64,000 nt of DNA from Rhodocollybia butyracea (GCA_015501585.1 JADNRY010000009.1:620001-684000), one strand, 5' to 3'; numbered from the stretch's first letter, positions 34,680 through 47,324 are shown. The notes: generated by a model from the sequence alone, not told the origin. A program made the numbers and translations.

Positions 34680-35574
34680 ATGGACCCTCCGGAGTCGCTT
34701 GAGAAGGTATGTGCATCTAACCATCCCTCTATTGCATTTCATTTATGAGCTCTTGTAGATATTCCAGCGTGTAGAGGAAGAAAGTCAGAAGCGGGCTCAA
34801 GATGATGAAGGGGTTGAGGCAGCTGCAAGGAGCGAAAATAAAATGCCAATAGATGTGCAGAAACTAAAAGCGCGACGACGGGGGAGTATATCCATAACCC
34901 GTTTCGGCCAGGTGTGTGTTTTGTGTTCTTGTGCATCCCAAGTTTTCTCATTGTCATGCAGTTGGCGGAGGAACCTTTGCCTTCGAAGGAACCTACATCC
35001 ACTAGTCCTCCTAATTCCCCCACAACTATCATTACCGCATTAACAACACAGTCTAGCTTTTACCAGTCTCAGCTTCTGGTACGTGTACCTACAGTGAGAC
35101 GAAGTTCATATTCTTACCATGTTCGTACAGAACACTAGCCGCGAATCACTGGACTCACATGCTTCTGATAACGAGGGACTACATGCAGAGGATGATAATC
35201 ACGTCACCCAGGTTCATCGTATTGCTGCTCGCCAGACTCTGACGCGTACAATGGGTTCTTTCCTTCCTCGTCGTCTTTCGCGCGCACGTTCGCGGCCAGT
35301 GATCGAGGATATGGATGGGACCTTGGTCATCGGAGTATCCGTACAAGCCGCGACGGTAGAGGAATCCAATGACGCTGAATCTAGACTACCAACAGCTATC
35401 GTTATAGCTGGTGGTAATGACTCCTTATCGCCCGCACTTAACCCCAAAGCATCCAAGTCAAGCCTCAGAAGCGTATCTTCGAACAATAATCCTTCCAACA
35501 CTAACTGGGTGGCAAAGTTCACCAAGATATTACGTCGAAAAAGTGGGCAGCCCCTTACGCAAACTGCCACTTGA
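34680..35574 (+). CDS. Uncharacterised Ser/Thr-rich protein
   Basis: Exons 34680-34706, 34759-34911, 34962-35078, 35131-35574; all GT-AG and phase 0, 246 aa. It has a charged N-terminal helix (MDPPESLEKIFQRVEEESQK) and a Pro/Ser/Thr-rich middle. A basic patch (LPRRLSRARSRP) and a basic C-terminal KFTKILRRKSGQP follow. I recognise no domain. Mostly disordered; basic patches could act in nuclear import, which is a guess. Confidence 0.65.
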
Positions 35575-36192
35575 TCCATCGTTCCTTCCTACCTCAGGAG
35601 CTTCCTGTCCATTCTCTTTGCATTTCTCTTCGCTTAGGGTGCTTTCTTCTTTCCTCTCCTTCTTTTGCGTGCATCGCTGCTTTCGGTTTTGATTCTCGTC
35701 TTTACATCGCTATTCATACCGCACTTTCCGCATTTTCGTCAACCTCACACTACATACTACATTACTACATGCAATTGGAACCACTAAACCAGCTTCAAAC
35801 AGTTAGTGAATTCGTGATCTCAGTTTGTTGTCTCTCATCTCGATCTCATGGGACCGCTCAATACAATCGCAGTGATTTCGGTTTGTAGATCTTGTTTTGT
35901 GCTTTATAGGTGCTAGTAGGTTTGTCAAAGGGCAGAAGTTAACTGCGGCGCGCCAAAAATAGTTCCGGTCGGGGGGTCCGGTGCTATAAGTAAGATGTCT
36001 TGCATGCTACCCTTCTCTCTCTCTGTCCCCTCTACTTACGTCCCCAAGCAGACTCCAGATTCCAAATTCCTTTACGCCGCACGTTTTCCTTCGTTTAATA
36101 AGTACTAGAAGGTCATATCTGGATTGGGTAAGTTCCATTTTAATTTTACCCACTTCTCGCATCACGCTGCCGTTTCAGTTACTAAAGGATAT
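35575..36192. other. Intergenic, no gene seen
   Basis: Pyrimidine-rich tracts (about 35630-35680 and 36010-36030) typical of fungal promoters precede the next gene. Nothing else is recognised. Confidence 0.4.
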
Positions 36193-37743
36193 ATGATCGA
36201 CTCAAATTCAGACTCGGGATTCGACATATACCTTGACCTTCCTGGCACATTGCCCTACGTTCCTTCACCCATCTCGTCCAGCGACGCCACCTACAGCCTT
36301 AGATCGTTCGCTTGGAAATCCACAAAGGTCAGTGGGTTAGAATCCGCCTACTCGTACCTTCACTAATCAACTACATCGCAGATCCTCAACACGACAACCG
36401 CGATGAAGTTATCATCCCACCATCGACGAAAACAGCAGGCGTCGTATCCCTTATCTTGGAATTCTCAGGACTGGGACCCTTCCGAAAGCATACCGTACGA
36501 CGCGGATCATGTTAAACCATTTACCGACACACCCCATTACAATCCGACCTCCTCCTTGGGTATGCCCCGTTCAGGGTACTCTCCACGCCAAAGCATCCCA
36601 AGCGACGTCAGCACTCCCACCAGGTCGTTCTCAGAGGCCGAGGCAAGCACAGATCCGGACGGAATATATCGAGGCGGAAAACGCGGAAGTTTTGTCATTA
36701 AACGATGGGAGGACTACGACACGACCCTCAATGCAATCGACCCGGCTACTTTCAGTGCCATCGTCAACTTTGACTACTCATGCCTCGATGACCTCGACGA
36801 AGAGCTCATTCTTCGCCCTAAGACCGCCTTCGCTGACTTGTGCTGGTCTGCAGTGCTGCGGCATCCCAGCTCATTTCAACGTCCTCCCACAAGCAAGAAT
36901 CCCCTCCCTTCTCAATTAACCCAACGTCAGCCTTGGCTAGAAGGTAGTATAACCAAAGATTCGGTTCCTCCTCCGTATTCCTACGTATCTCCGGCCACAA
37001 AGGACACCAGCCCGATTCGAGGGCGTCTCGAAGTGGATATTCTCTCGGTATCAGACGACGACCGTGACTCGGTTGACACTGGCATGGAGACAGATCATTT
37101 AACCTCGACTTCATGTGGGTCAGTGGAATATTCTGCTGTAATGATGGTGACAGGACGTCGAAGTCTAAACGCATTGGAAGCCCATTTTTGTTCTGATGAA
37201 GAGAATACTAGTACCGGAGTGGTGTTAGTTCCTCCAGGCTCAATGGTGAGTGAATGGTTTCATTCACTTTCAATACATCTTTTGTTTACGCCGCCTCGGT
37301 CATCCTCCGCTTGTCGCATCGCTAACTCGTTATATTCTATCTAGTCTCCTGTTCCTATACGCGACAACCCTGCCGATTCGAGGATTGACGTCACTGGTCG
37401 TTACGTCGACCTCTCTGGCAAAAACCGGGGCCAGCCCATGCGCAGAAAGGAAAAGATAGACGCTGACGCTGGTTCATTCATCTCTTTCGAAGCTGGGGAT
37501 GATACCTCTCCATTGCCCCCCACACAGGACTTCAGTTCATTTTTTCTTTCAAACCTACATGCTTACGCTGGAGTGGCGAATCATCGGGAATCTATCGGCT
37601 TATTTCCTATTCCAGCTTCCGAGTCCAAAACTGCCTCAAAGCTTGGTCAATCACTCAAATTGTCCTCGAAGCATGTCGGGAGTTTAAAGAGCAGTGTGTC
37701 GAAGTTATGTCATCCCCTGTCCAGCCGCGTAGTAAAGGGGTAA
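36193..37743 (+). CDS. Uncharacterised low-complexity protein
   Basis: Exons 36193-36327, 36382-37245, 37345-37743; GT-AG, phase 0, 465 aa. The ATG at 36193 opens MIDSNSDSGFDIYLDLPGTL. It is Ser/Pro/Asp-rich with clusters such as LEVDILSVSDDDRDSVDTG and ends in a basic stretch (LSSKHVGSLKSSVSKL). No domain is recognised. It shares a style, but not alignable sequence, with the neighbouring low-complexity genes. Confidence 0.65.
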
Positions 37744-39380
37744 AAGGAAGCGAAGGATATTTGGAAAATAGACCAAAAACTCAGCACATGGAAATTGGGG
37801 AACTTCCTTATCTTCTCTTTCCCTGGACGTTTTCAATAGCTAATACTATGGAAACGCCGAAGACATCATTCTTTACACCATAGGCCCGCATAACATACAC
37901 GTCGATGACACTTGTATACTTCCCGCTATCCTGAACTCTTCAAGAATAGTACTAGTTTTCGAGGATAACTCGAACGTTCTACCTAATCAGTCATCCGAGC
38001 TTATGAAGCAAGAAGACGAGTTTTCTAGGACTTAAGGGAGATTTGCACCTTAACGTTATTTCGGTGGAGAATCTATACAAAGTGAGGAAGAGATTTGTGG
38101 CGCCTCCTTCGCTCATTATATATTCACCACATGTCTATACATGGTCGGCATAATGTCCTCAAAGGGGATGGTCTTTTATGGATTGTCTTTCCCGATCTCT
38201 CATTGATCACTAGTACTTATGGCTAGCAGCTCTGCGACAGAATGCTCGCCTCCGGATATCTTTACGTTCTGTTTGTTGCGCGGGCCCCGGCTGTTCCTCA
38301 ATGGGACCGCGCCGGTTACTTCCTTCCTTCAAGTCCTTGGGCGCTTATGCACTGCTGTAGGTTTTCAGTAATGAACAAGGGATCTATTTCCGCGCTCTTA
38401 TCATAGCACCAGACTCTTCGAAGCTCCCTTTTCTCTCAGACTACGGAAGTGTTTCTAGGCTCGCCGATACTACACTGTTAAATAACACCTGCGCTTGGCT
38501 CTCCCCCTGTCTACAGCCCATGTCTGCTCTGCCCCAGTATCACCCTGGTACGCACTGCTATCATCACATTCATACCACAAAATAAACGGAACCGAGTCCA
38601 TCTCCAGACTTGCAGTGAGTTTTGGTTCATAGCTCGCACCAATGGATTCCAACTGAACGTAAGGTTTGTGGGGTGTCGACACATGTACAAAGGGAACGCT
38701 TCGAAGGCTAGAGGCTCAGGATCGAGGGGTACTCTCGAGCGAGAAAGTGCGAGGGGTGAGTATAATGGGGGAAATTCTGAGGTCTATAGTGGTCTCTCGG
38801 CGGCCAGAGAACTCGGGCTCCCGGGGTTCAATGATGATGTGTGCAAAATTGAAGAATGCAATTCTGGTAGGACCTTGTATGAAAGACTTGATGCATTCAA
38901 ACGACCAATGATTATGTGAGACTAGCCTGAGGCTTGGAAATGAACTCGTTCTAGATTTAATTTTCGGGAAAGAAGGAAACGGGGAACTCAAAAGATCCCC
39001 AGCTCCATCTAGAATCCCATTTCATTTCCTATCTCCTGGCTTTTATTGGTAATCTTTTCTAAGCATAGTCATCCGATACGAACTGAGTCAGAAAAGTGAG
39101 TGCCTCTATACTGATTGTTCTATATGCTTGTTTACGTTAGCCCACGATATGATCATCAAACAGATAAACCTGGGGGTTATTGTTTTGGATGGTCTTTTTT
39201 GAATTTTTTTCTCAAAAGACTTATTGTTTGCAGTTTTTGGGCCTTCGACAGAGGGCCAAATCACGGGTGATGAAATGGTACTAAAGGAAGGCAGACAAGT
39301 TTCTTTGCTCTGCTCTCTTTGCAACCGTTCCACACCGATATATACCATCCCAGCCTATCATACCGTTTTGCCCATCAACC
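37744..39380. other. Gene-poor stretch with a LINE 3' relic and doubtful frames
   Basis: It contains a 3'-end relic of the non-LTR element found at the right edge (about 38274-38330). Minus-strand frames at 38470-38682 (HKPYVQLESIGASYEPKLT) and 38716-38991 look somewhat protein-like and could be exons of a decayed gene. I found no convincing splice join. Confidence 0.35.
38274..38330 (+). mobile_element. 5'-truncated relic of a non-LTR element (3' end only)
   Basis: About 43 bp (GTTGCGCGGGCCCCGGCTGT and onward to CGCGCCGGTT) is identical to the reverse complement of 60743-60785. It is followed in both places by TTCC repeats. This fits a severely 5'-truncated insertion. Confidence 0.7.
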
Positions 39381-40289
39381 ATGGACTTTTTCAAGCCTTC
39401 TAAATCCAAGAAACATGGGTCGAAGAAGGCCCCTGTACCATTGCTTGCTGACTCCAAGGTTTGTTTGTTTTGATCTCATTCGTTCCCTCCTGATAACGTC
39501 GACCAGAACTCGAATACCATGCTGTCGAGTAATTGCACTTCTACAAAACCAACCAAAACTCGGGCTCGATCTGCGACCACTGTCGGACCCCGTAGAGCGG
39601 CTTTTAATGACAAGTCGAACCACAGCTTAAAGCTGGAACCACTGGACGAGGCCCTACCTGGGTTCACAGGACTACGAATTAAACCTACCTACTATGAGGA
39701 CTTGTACACTCTAACCGCTTACGGCGAAATTCCCCTCCCCGTTTCTCCCACTCTTATTACCGAACCAGATCCTCAGAGCCCCTTTGGTTCTGTACGTGGT
39801 CCTACATCCCCGGCCACTCGCTTGTTCGAAGTGGCCAAACCCCCAGCGATGGCGAAGCGGCGGAGGTACACGGTGGCGAGTTCAAGGCCGCTGTTGAAGG
39901 AAAACAATACAAATATCGTTGGGAACGAGTCCTTCGGCAAGCTGAGCGACGAGGCTTCTACTGGAAACGCTAATCATATCCTGCAAACCTCAGTTCCTTG
40001 GTCATCTACATCTCACCCATCTTGCGATTCTGCGCTCCTGGCATCTCCGCCATGTAGTGTTGCTTCGGGCAAGTGTGTCGAAGTTTGCTCGGGGCCCCTT
40101 GCTACCAGCTGCTTGCCTCCAAGGAAGCCTAGCAGACCATCCCACGATTTGAATGTCAACGTTCGGTTCATTAAGCATTACCCATACATGATTCCGGTGC
40201 TTCCTGGATCACCTCAAACAAGAAGTGAGGCCGAGGATGATGGTGTGCTAAGCCGGAGGAAGTATCGCTTGGTGATGGGTCCTCAATGA
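39381..40289 (+). CDS. Uncharacterised Ser/Pro-rich protein
   Basis: Exons 39381-39458 and 39507-40289, phase 0, 286 aa. A basic N-terminus (MDFFKPSKSKKHGSKKAP), then Ser/Thr/Pro-rich sequence, and a more conserved-looking end (VNVRFIKHYPYMIPVLPG) rich in aromatic residues. No domain is recognised. A GATATATACC motif about 40 bp before the ATG could serve as a TATA box. Confidence 0.65.
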
Positions 40290-40522
40290 GTAGAGCCTCT
40301 TCTCTGTTATATTCGCTCCTCGTAGCGCTGCCGTGATTCGTAGACCGACTATCACTGCCTTGGCTTTGAGGACGTGAACCCTTTGTATTTTTTCTTTGTG
40401 TCTTTTTGTATTTCTCTCGTCTCTATTGGTATATCCGTAGCTAATATACTTACTGTTGTATCACGTGTTAAACTATCCTTAAGGCTTAATCAAAGCATTC
40501 ATGATTGAATTCAACCTTGAAC

Positions 40523-42906
40523 CCCAGTGAAAAACGCCTCGGGTCAGATATGCTGAAATATAATGAGGTCTGAGTGAGGTAAGCAAAATAGGTATCAGTC
40601 ATATCTCATCTGATATGGCTATGTGCATACATCTGTTCTGCTCTGGTCAGAGTGTGCAACATCTACTTTCAATACATTCTCTGCTCAAATGAGCAACAAG
40701 CATGGCAACAAGATTAATTGGTCCAAATGGTGTGACTCTGTGAGATATAAAGTGGCTTGATGTTTTGTCAGGTCAACTCTGCTTCTTCTTTCCCGCTGTG
40801 TTTTCCTTTAAACTTTTTCTGCTAAGTCCCTATTTTTCTGGAGTATTTGCTGTATGTGCCAACATGCGCTCTTCAGATTGAAGACGGACATGCAATTAGT
40901 AACAAATGTGGGTGAGCATGGGCTGAGTTCGACGAACATGGGCGAGCATGAGTTCGGCTTCAAGGAGGTATGGACATCGATCAACTCTTTTTGTTTTTCT
41001 TTAACTGACATATACTTTTCCATGACCTCTAGACTGTACTATTTCAGCAAGCCTGCTACGTTTGGTGCATCCCGTAAGTTATTTTCTTAACAGGACTGGT
41101 CATCTCAACTGAAAAATGTCACGGAGAGTACATTTTGGATGCAATGTACTACAGTGCCATGTGTGTCCTATCTAGCTTTATTCCCTTATTCCACAGACAT
41201 CTTTTCAATTAGTTGCTGGTCTTTTAAATGACCCTTCTCATACATATACTCTACCTTTATTAGACTCGCTAGCCACTACGTAGAGTACATATCTCAAAAA
41301 TATAAATATTCCAAAATTTGGGCCCAGGGAAAATCGCGTCGGGCCAGATATAGTGAAATCGAGTAAGATCGTGGAATGTGTCAGGAGATGTCAATGAACT
41401 ACCACGACAGATTAGGTCCGAAATATGAGCGGTTTCAGATATTTTTTCTGCTCATATCGGCTTCCATCGTGCCCCGTCTGTAAATTCAATACATTATTCT
41501 TGTGATATCGGTTGTGATCGTCTGCCATTGACCAGATGCAATAGGTGGGCCAGTATCCAGTTTCTCACTGCACTAAATTGGTTCAAATTTTGGAATATTT
41601 AGGGCCTGTTCGGCAACACGAATCTGGATTTTGTTTGAGATTTTGCCAGGATTTGCCACTATATAAAAAAGCCATCAAACATTTGTAAGTATCAGTCAGA
41701 TCGGCCGATTGAGCGCTCCGTGTAAACGCGCGTGCTGCCATACATTTCTTCCATTGACCTCAACATCCCGCTAGATGCTCAGACATGCCCGCCGCTCTCA
41801 AATATAGTTTTTACTTTAGCTTTCATTTACTTAGCTAATACAGGGAAATATAAGTGCTTTTCCAATCATACATAATTACAATAAATTTGGTAGATGATGA
41901 CCAAAGGGTGTTGATCACTGGGTGGCATCGTTGAGAGTGGTCGGTACGACTTGCGGGACGATGGACGGAACATTGGGTACGATGACAGGTAATCATGTCA
42001 AGAGTTATGTCATTCTTGAAGTCATGGTGACCGGCCAGCTGATCCGAGCAGTTTATATTAAATGTTCAAAATCTCGCATTGGCAAAATCTAACAAAATCC
42101 AGATTCGTGTTGCCGAACAGGCCTTATATTTTTGAGATATGTACTCTACGTAGTGGCTAGCGAGTCTAATAAAGGTAGAGTATATGTATGAGAAGGGTCA
42201 TTTAAAAGGCCAGCAACTAATTGAAAAGATGTCTGTGGAATAAGGGAATAAAGCTAGATAGGACACACATGGCGCTGTAGTACATTGCATCCAAAATGTA
42301 CTCTCTGTGACATTTTTCAGTTGAGATGACCAGTCCTGTTAAGAAAATAACTTACGGGATGCACCAAACGTAGCAGGCTTGCTGAAATAGTACAGTCTAG
42401 AGGTCATGGAAAAGTATATGTCAGTTAAAGAAAAACAAAAAGAGTTGATCGATGTCCATACCTCCTTGAAGCTGAACTCATGCTCGCCCATGTTCGTCGA
42501 ACTCAGCCCATGCTCACCCACATTTGTTACTAATTGCATGTCCGTCTTCAATCTGAAGAGCGCATGTTGGCACATACAGCAAATACTCCAGAAAAATAGG
42601 GACTTAGCAGAAAAAGTTTAAAGGAAAACATGGCGGGAAAGAAGAAGCAGAGTTGACCTGACAAAACATCGAGCCACTTTATATCTCACAGAGTCACACC
42701 ATTTGGACCAATTAATCTTGTTGCCATGCTTGTTGCTCATTTGAGCAGAGAATGTATTGAAAGTAGATGTTGCACACTCTGACCAGAGCAGAACAGATGT
42801 ATGCACATAGCCATATCAGATGAGATATGACTGATACCTATTTTGCTTACCTCACTCAGACCTCATTATATTTCAGCATATCTGACCCAAGGTGTTTTTC
42901 ACTGGG
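40523..42906. repeat. 2.4-kb palindrome (fold-back element) with about 800-bp arms
   Basis: The left arm 40523-41320 pairs with the right arm 42124-42906 plus 41584-41601. The arms are nearly identical. The outer ends read CCCAGTGAAAAACRCCTYGGG on both sides. The loop is about 263 bp (41321-41583) and opens with a diverged copy of the same terminal motif (CCCAGGGAAAATCGCGTCGG). The mirrored 71-codon frames at 40808-41023 (minus) and 42406-42621 (plus) are part of the arms and have no recognisable product. Confidence 0.9.
41602..42123. mobile_element. Tourist-like MITE (PIF/Harbinger) inserted in the palindrome
   Basis: About 40-bp terminal inverted repeats: left GGGCCTGTTCGGCAACACGA, right (reverse complement) GGCCTGTTCGGCAACACGA. 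They are flanked by TTA at 41599-41601 and 42124-42126. The uninterrupted left arm near 41304-41311 shows the empty site with a single TTA. A 3-bp TWA duplication and GGSCCTGTT-type ends are typical of PIF/Harbinger MITEs. Confidence 0.88.
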
Positions 42907-42954
42907 CTTCGTTACTCGAAATCATGCCCCTCTCGCTTAGTATGTTCAAGGTTC

Positions 42955-44490
42955 AACGCTTTGACTGGCCAGCTGGTCAACATTATATATCTAGTCATAC
43001 AAATACGGCAATGTCCCGAAGATTACTAGTACAGCACTGTAACTTAAACCGACTCTTTAGCTTGATCATATATCTCCATATTTACATGGGAATCGCCTGG
43101 AGATTCACTTTCCACAATGGAAGTTTCCGTGGTTGCAGGTTGCTGAACAAAGCGCAAAGACTGAGACAGTGTGAAGTCATTCGTGATCTTGTCCTTGGAG
43201 TTTTCGAGAGCCACTAAAAGAATAATAAGAACTGGATACAGTGCCTGTGTTTCACAATGAGCATCCGATATATAGTTTTAGACATCATTCGATGGGGCTT
43301 ACAGAAAGGAAAGGAAGAGTGGATGATATGAACACTTGAAAGGATAAACTCGTGCTATCATTAAATCCAGTCAGAAATATGGCAGTGATCTGGATAGTGC
43401 ACATCAGTGACAAAAAGCCTGGAAGATTAGAATTGATGTTTGTATGACTTGCCCAGAAACCAATGTAAATAAAACCTGATTCTACCAAAAGGTAAAGGAC
43501 CTTTTGAGCTTTTGTTGTTATACCCCAAAGTCCGATGCTGCTGGTGTTCAAATTGTGACGGATGTCTTAACGATGTCGGCTACGGTAATAATTGTTTCAA
43601 GAGCATCATGAGCATTTATTAAACCGTTGACAAGTTTGAAGCGTACAATGCCTTGTAACCGACCAAGGAGGTGGCGACTACGTTTGTGACTAGCAGAGGC
43701 AGGGTTAAAACCAAAAACTCCCTTATGCCAGCACCGACAGCCTGGAAGTTTCGTAACACATTTACGGCCGCACTTGCTGCATTGAACATGTTGCAAACTG
43801 GAGGGGTCCCCATGAGATGTGTCAGGGGCAATGATGTTTAGCATGCAGAACTTACTGCAACATGCAAGTAGGCAAATGCTTAAAACCACCTTTACAAGTC
43901 ATTTGTTTGGAAACAATATCCATGCACGCCAGACAACGATACCATCATTGATCAGGAACTGAGGAAGAAATTGAACAAGACAATTATGCATATAGGCTCA
44001 AGGATGCTCACGTTTATTCTCCCAAGGAAGTTTACTGAAATCTTGATGTTTCCCAAAAGCTTTCCAGTTGTCGCAGGATCTGGCGGGTTAAATTCCCCGA
44101 GTGGAATTTGGACAAGAATAAATTTGAGGTCAAGAATGACAAGGGATGTGCAGTTCATAAACATAAATATTATAACAGCCAACAGCATTAGTTGAGCTTT
44201 ATTGTTGACGCTGCGAGTCCTGGGCTTACGTTTATTGAGCTGATAGCCGGTGAGATGTATAGGAAGACTCCGCACAAAAGGAAATAGATAGTGATAAGAG
44301 AGAATGTAGCGTAGATTCCACAGAGCAAGAAACTGACTGCTGTCTCGGCAATCCACTCTTTGAGGGCATATAGATCTGCGTCTGAGAGAGGACCTGAATG
44401 TTGCTCAGAAGACATGGAGGTTCGAGTACTTGGGTGGAGGCGAAACATGGGGATGGACTTTGGATGCCGTTTGTTGTTGGCAGTATTCAT
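42955..44490 (-). repeat. Segmental direct duplication, left copy
   Basis: Matches about 58765-60290 in the same orientation, from the GGCCAGCTGGTCAACATT region through the gene to its N-terminal extension (MNTANNKRH/MNTANNERH). Identity is roughly 85-90% by eye. Confidence 0.85.
43044..44415 (-). pseudogene. Multi-pass membrane protein gene, copy A, nonsense-mutated
   Basis: Homologous to the gene at 58846-60216. The N-terminus MSSEQHSGPLSDADLYALKE and several membrane segments (IYATFSLITIYFLL, MFMNCTSLVILDLKFILVQI) are recognisable in the same exon pattern. In the exon after the second membrane segment the intact copy reads FPNNRIVKAVLS; here the Arg codon CGA has become TGA (43899-43901). 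This CpG-type transition stops the protein in the middle. Downstream exons remain similar and largely open, so the loss is fairly recent. A translated truncated form cannot be excluded. Confidence 0.7.
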
Positions 44491-46505
44491 ATACTATCCT
44501 GTGTGATATGCTGCGATCCTATTTTCTCGGAGGTTGCGGTTAAGTTGCCCATGGCTCTATTAAGGTCAACCGTGGCGATTGTGATTTAAGATGCCATTTG
44601 GATTTCCAGATCCACCACTGAAACACGATTTCAAGTTTGACTCAAAGGATGGTCTGGCGTTATTAGGCCTAAAATCAGCCTAAGGCGTGTAACCGTACAT
44701 TTTGACACTTTGTATGTGTTATACAATGCAATAAGAGAGTTATACGGAGCCCAAGCGTGATAGCTGTTGCCGAGGCAAAGAACTTAACAATAATACTCAG
44801 CGAGCCGTGAAGGTACGCCCACAAGCGTAGCCTAGAGCCAAGCTAGCGAGGATACCTGGGCTGCCCGGAGATGTAACGCTAGATTGTCAATCTAGTTATA
44901 CCCAAGAGTGTAGACTCTCTAAACTACAGGACATCTCGAAGCGGGATAAGTACTAAGCCAACGCGTTACTCGAGGGAAGGAATTATGAGGGAAGGCATCC
45001 CTCGCACTAAGACCCCCAACGAGCTATGTTAAGATGTGGACTTTACAGTCCGTAACAATGGACCAGAGCAATCCCGAGGAAACCGTAGAAATCTATTCGC
45101 GGCACCAGTTGTAACCGTGAGGACGGTAGAAACATACTTAGCGGTCCTACGGAAAGCTACGCGCCGGGATAGCCTTGGCAAATCGAAACATTTGATCTTA
45201 GAAATCATACACGGGAGGTCTTATCCGTTAAAGCTGACTATCGGGAATCACTTGTACATACTCAGCGCAGTTGCTCGAGATTATCATAAGTGGTGTCGTT
45301 GGAAAGCTAGATAACAGGCCTTCTCGAGAGAATGTTAATCACACTCAGGATGGACAGAACTATCCGAGGAATAGAATGAAACTCACCCAAGGGAAACCGG
45401 GCGGCGAGTGATCATGAAGCGCAAAGGTACTCCTGACCCCGGAGAATTGTGGAGTAATCGGAGAAACCTCGCTCGGATCAAAACACTCTAAAACTATGTT
45501 AATCCTCACGAAATCATATTTTACCTCTGATATATACCCAAGAATGGACTATTTCTTTATCGTGTGTACCATATATAGGCTGGAGTTTCCTTTCCGAGCC
45601 AGATTCCTCTGTTCCACTCTCTTTCCGTCTCTCTCCGTATCTGTTTCATCTATTTTTGTATTAAACTCTCTCTACTCAGTATATAAGCCAGATATATTTA
45701 TTCAATAAGACAAGTTTCTTGCCCTCGACTTGACTGCTAAGACCAGTGCTCCGTAGAACGTCCCCACGGGATCAGTAGCGTGACACCTCCTGACTTGGTT
45801 ATCTTAAGAAAGTAATAAACTTCATGCGCTTCGCAAAGCCCATTTATATCTTGATCGAATTTAAGTGTGTAGAGTTCTCTCGAACTCCAGATCAACTCAA
45901 ATCTAGTTGCTTCCTTAGAGGGGACGGCTTCTAGTAAGGGATTATTTGGCTCCAGAGTGAGGGTTCCTTAGTTGACTTCTTCACGAAGTTAGACGAGCCA
46001 CTAAGATTGTGGTACAAGTTCCTAGTGATTAAGTTCACTCACAATATCGTAGCTTGGCCCAGAGTTTGGTCGAGGACTTTACGGCATCACAGCAGCTAGT
46101 GCCAGAGTTTGCCTAGGGTTGTTGACAAACCTTGAGATTACTATTCTAGCTAGAGCCAGAGTTTGCCTAGGAGAATCTTAGTTTCATTGTATTGGTTTTG
46201 GTTTTGGTTAATTGATTTGGACATACACACCTGGTTCCCTCGTACACTCGTACACCCCAACTAGGCTTCTCTCGACTTAGTTCTAAGAGTTGTCTAAGCT
46301 TAGTTACCCACGTTAGCACTACAGTCTTGAACCTGGAGCAGTCGCGCGCGTACATCCGATATTACAAAGCTTTCCCTCGGGGAATCTCTGACAACCCGCC
46401 CTCGCTCCCTTACATATCGATAGTCTGGTTAGGTGCGGTAGTGTTTTTGTTAGGTTGTTTTATAGCACCTTTTGCATACCTACACGTAAATACCCAAATA
46501 GCGTG
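44491..46505. other. Non-coding, LTR-like sequence of unknown class
   Basis: From about 44650 to 46300 there is no convincing frame. The base composition and motif style resemble a long retroelement LTR: a TATA box AGTATATAAG at about 45678, pyrimidine tracts before it, and an A-rich transcript-start-like region after it. CCAGAGTTTGCCTAGG-like motifs repeat at about 46102-46118 and 46150-46171. I could not find paired ends or a target duplication, so its class stays open. Confidence 0.3.
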
Positions 46506-46510
46506 TTGAG

Positions 46511-46576
46511 AATAAGTGCACTATCCAGCTCAGCCAAGCAACTGGCTACTTGGCTGAGATGTATAGTGCACTTATT
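46511..46576. repeat. 66-bp near-perfect hairpin
   Basis: AATAAGTGCACTAT, then AGCTCAGCCAAG, a 10-nt loop and the mirrored CTTGGCTGAG and ATAGTGCACTTATT. The two arms differ by a small bulge. It may be a tiny fold-back element. Confidence 0.8.
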
Positions 46577-46873
46577 ATCAACATGGCCAACAATTCATGA
46601 TGGTACCAGATGGTACCTCACCAAGAGAACTAGTGTTACAATCATCACATGCGCCTCACGGGTGCGCATCAAGACGAGCTGCGGTGATTGATCACTTTAA
46701 ATTTTGACAAAGCATGAGTACTGGCAATGCCTCCAGTTTCGGCGGCGTTTGGTCTTGTTTGTCTGATGCACTAATTCAAGTTAGGAAATTTACAAGCTCA
46801 CACATAGTTTGATTCATACAGACTCAAAAAAGCACTAAATAGTATAATTTTTTTTGCAGGGTACATTTCGAAA

Positions 46874-46953
46874 GTAATTTTACTCGAAGTGTTGGAAGAA
46901 AAATTTCTTATTGAAATAGACATTCTGCTTCCAACACTTCAAGTGAAAATTAC
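46874..46953. repeat. 80-bp hairpin
   Basis: GTAATTTTACTCGAAGTGTTGGAAG pattern at the left and its inverse CTTCCAACACTTC...AAATTAC at the right, with about 25 bp between. Confidence 0.7.
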
Positions 46954-47324
46954 ATAACTGGAAGTGGCACTTTATTTGAAGACAATTGAGGGACTTGCGG
47001 GAGTGGTAGAACCCAAACAAAAAATGGCTGAATCAATCGGAAACGATGCATTTTCACATGTTACTTCACTCATTTGACGCGTTTTTGCGCAACTATTTTG
47101 ACCAGATCTTGACGTTTTCCGGTGTTTTGATTTTCTTTCTGACCTGTGATAGAATTTAGAGATACAAAGTACTTTCTACCAGCTTATAAAGTACAAATAT
47201 GAGCAAAAGAAGTTGAGATTGAACAAAAAAAGTTGTGTACCACAACATTTGATGATTTGAATAGAGAGCCAAACAATGCCAAAGTCTGCTGAAACTGGAG
47301 GCGTTGCTGGTACTCACTTGAAAG

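Noticed and set aside
38470..38991. Minus-strand gene between the LINE relic and 39 kb
   Set aside because: Two frames look slightly protein-like, but I could not join them with acceptable splice sites and I recognise no family.
40808..42621. Mirrored 71-codon frames as a duplicated gene
   Set aside because: They lie within the palindrome arms, lack a recognised domain, and their conservation is explained by the near-identity of the arms.
44700..45500. Ribosomal RNA or tRNA gene remnant
   Set aside because: Some words resemble structured RNA, but I could match no rRNA helix or tRNA cloverleaf.
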